From contig JABJPE010000056.1 of NCBI GenBank assembly GCA_018664045.1, forward strand, positions 1-44,074: a stretch of DNA of 44,074 nt. The letters run 5' to 3'. Below the pieces are notes generated by a model that made no database searches, was not told the origin of the DNA, and saw only the letters and a list, made by a program, of their open reading frames with translations. The translations under genes were made by a program, and so were the position numbers. This stretch comes from Legionellales bacterium (GTDB lineage: Bacteria > Pseudomonadota > Gammaproteobacteria > Comchoanobacterales > Comchoanobacteraceae). Position 1 is the stretch's first letter; each line of letters begins with the position of its first letter. Shown in pieces: positions 43,705 through 44,074 of the stretch.

Positions 43705-44074
43705 ATGGATTATATAGCGATAACACGTGCTTTTGGGATTACTACTTTAATTATATCTTTGGGTTTTTTATTCCATCTGCGTCACTATGAGCGTATGGCA
43801 AAAGAGATGGTGGGACATGCCTCTGGTTTTATTATGGGTGGAGTTCTACCAGTTTTAGTTGGAAGTATTATCATAAATTTTCCTGCTGATTATATTCAAG
43901 GTTGGCCAACGCTTACAGTAATTGGCTGGGTATTATTTTTAGTTGGAATTTTTAGAATTTGGTTTGTGCATTGGTGGGCAGAGATAATTAAAGAAAACAT
44001 GGCATTTGTGCCGGTATTATTTGCAGTCTTTGGCCTTATTTTAGGTTGCCTGTTGTGTTATAGCGGTTTTATAG
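43705..44074 (+). CDS. Membrane protein of unknown function, cut by the window end
   Basis: An open frame begins at ATG 43705, 21 nt after cyoD, with AAGGAG (43693-43698) 6 nt upstream, and runs off the window with no stop (at least 123 aa). It has about four membrane segments: an N-terminal one with ITTLIISLGFLF, then GGVLPVLVGSIIINF, VIGWVLFLVGIFRIWFV and FVPVLFAVFGLILGCLLC. A loop between the first two has HLRHYERMAKEMVGH. I do not recognise it, and it is not CyoE. Position directly after cyoD on the same strand suggests co-transcription with the oxidase genes. Confidence 0.75.
   Translation, partial: MDYIAITRAFGITTLIISLGFLFHLRHYERMAKEMVGHASGFIMGGVLPVLVGSIIINFPADYIQGWPTLTVIGWVLFLVGIFRIWFVHWWAEIIKENMAFVPVLFAVFGLILGCLLCYSGFI

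Noticed and set aside
1..44074. tRNA, rRNA, CRISPR array, insertion sequence or prophage
   Set aside because: I found no tRNA-like cloverleaf in the intergenic gaps, no regularly spaced direct repeats, no transposase or integrase product and no flanking terminal repeats.

Overview
This is an A+T-rich, very compact chromosomal window from a gammaproteobacterium. Three blocks support the class: lolB divergent from hemA-prfA-prmC; amgK-murU divergent from lptD-surA-rsmA(ksgA); and cyoABCD with parE, rsmJ, waaA and topA-tsaC. The low GC, short intergenic regions and several large unrecognised proteins suggest a Legionellales- or Francisella-like, possibly host-associated lineage. That placement is an inference; there is no rRNA or tRNA in the window to settle it. 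I see no insertion sequence, prophage, CRISPR array or tRNA.

Layout. 1-1.0 kb: two tandem, related small secreted proteins behind a good sigma70-type promoter. 1.0-7.6 kb: dps, waaA, a TolC-family protein, a NudF-type Nudix hydrolase, parE and rsmJ. 7.6-9.7 kb: cyoE (far from the other cyo genes), queE and queD. 9.8-13.7 kb: lolB facing away from hemA-prfA-prmC. 13.8-20.5 kb is the accessory part: a 757-aa membrane protein of unknown function, a GIN-like secreted protein with an OmpA-like lipoprotein, a tiny LptM-like lipoprotein, a serine carboxylesterase, and a 691-aa polytopic protein whose 3' end runs antisense into the esterase. 20.5-27.0 kb: murU and amgK, divergent from lptD-surA-rsmA, then tsaC. 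27.1-33.5 kb: topA and dprA, separated by a two-gene ion-channel island (an ionotropic-glutamate-receptor-like protein and a CLC protein). 33.6-39.2 kb: one 1863-aa protein of unknown function. 39.2-44.1 kb: folA, cyoABCD and the start of an unrecognised membrane protein cut by the window edge.

How the genes fit together. Outer-membrane biogenesis is heavily represented: waaA (Kdo transfer), lolB (lipoprotein insertion), lptD with its LptM-like partner, surA (porin/LptD chaperone) and TolC. AmgK and MurU recycle cell-wall MurNAc to UDP-MurNAc. cyoABCD and the distant cyoE make a haem-o quinol oxidase, and hemA supplies haem precursors. prfA-prmC and rsmA/rsmJ/tsaC/queDE belong to translation and RNA modification.

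The best candidates for new biology are the glutamate-receptor-like channel with a non-potassium, eukaryote-like pore sequence next to a CLC protein with channel-type residues, and the three large unrecognised proteins (757, 691 and 1863 aa). All eight convergent gene pairs abut or overlap (from 10 nt apart to 92 nt of overlap), so classical terminators between them are essentially absent.
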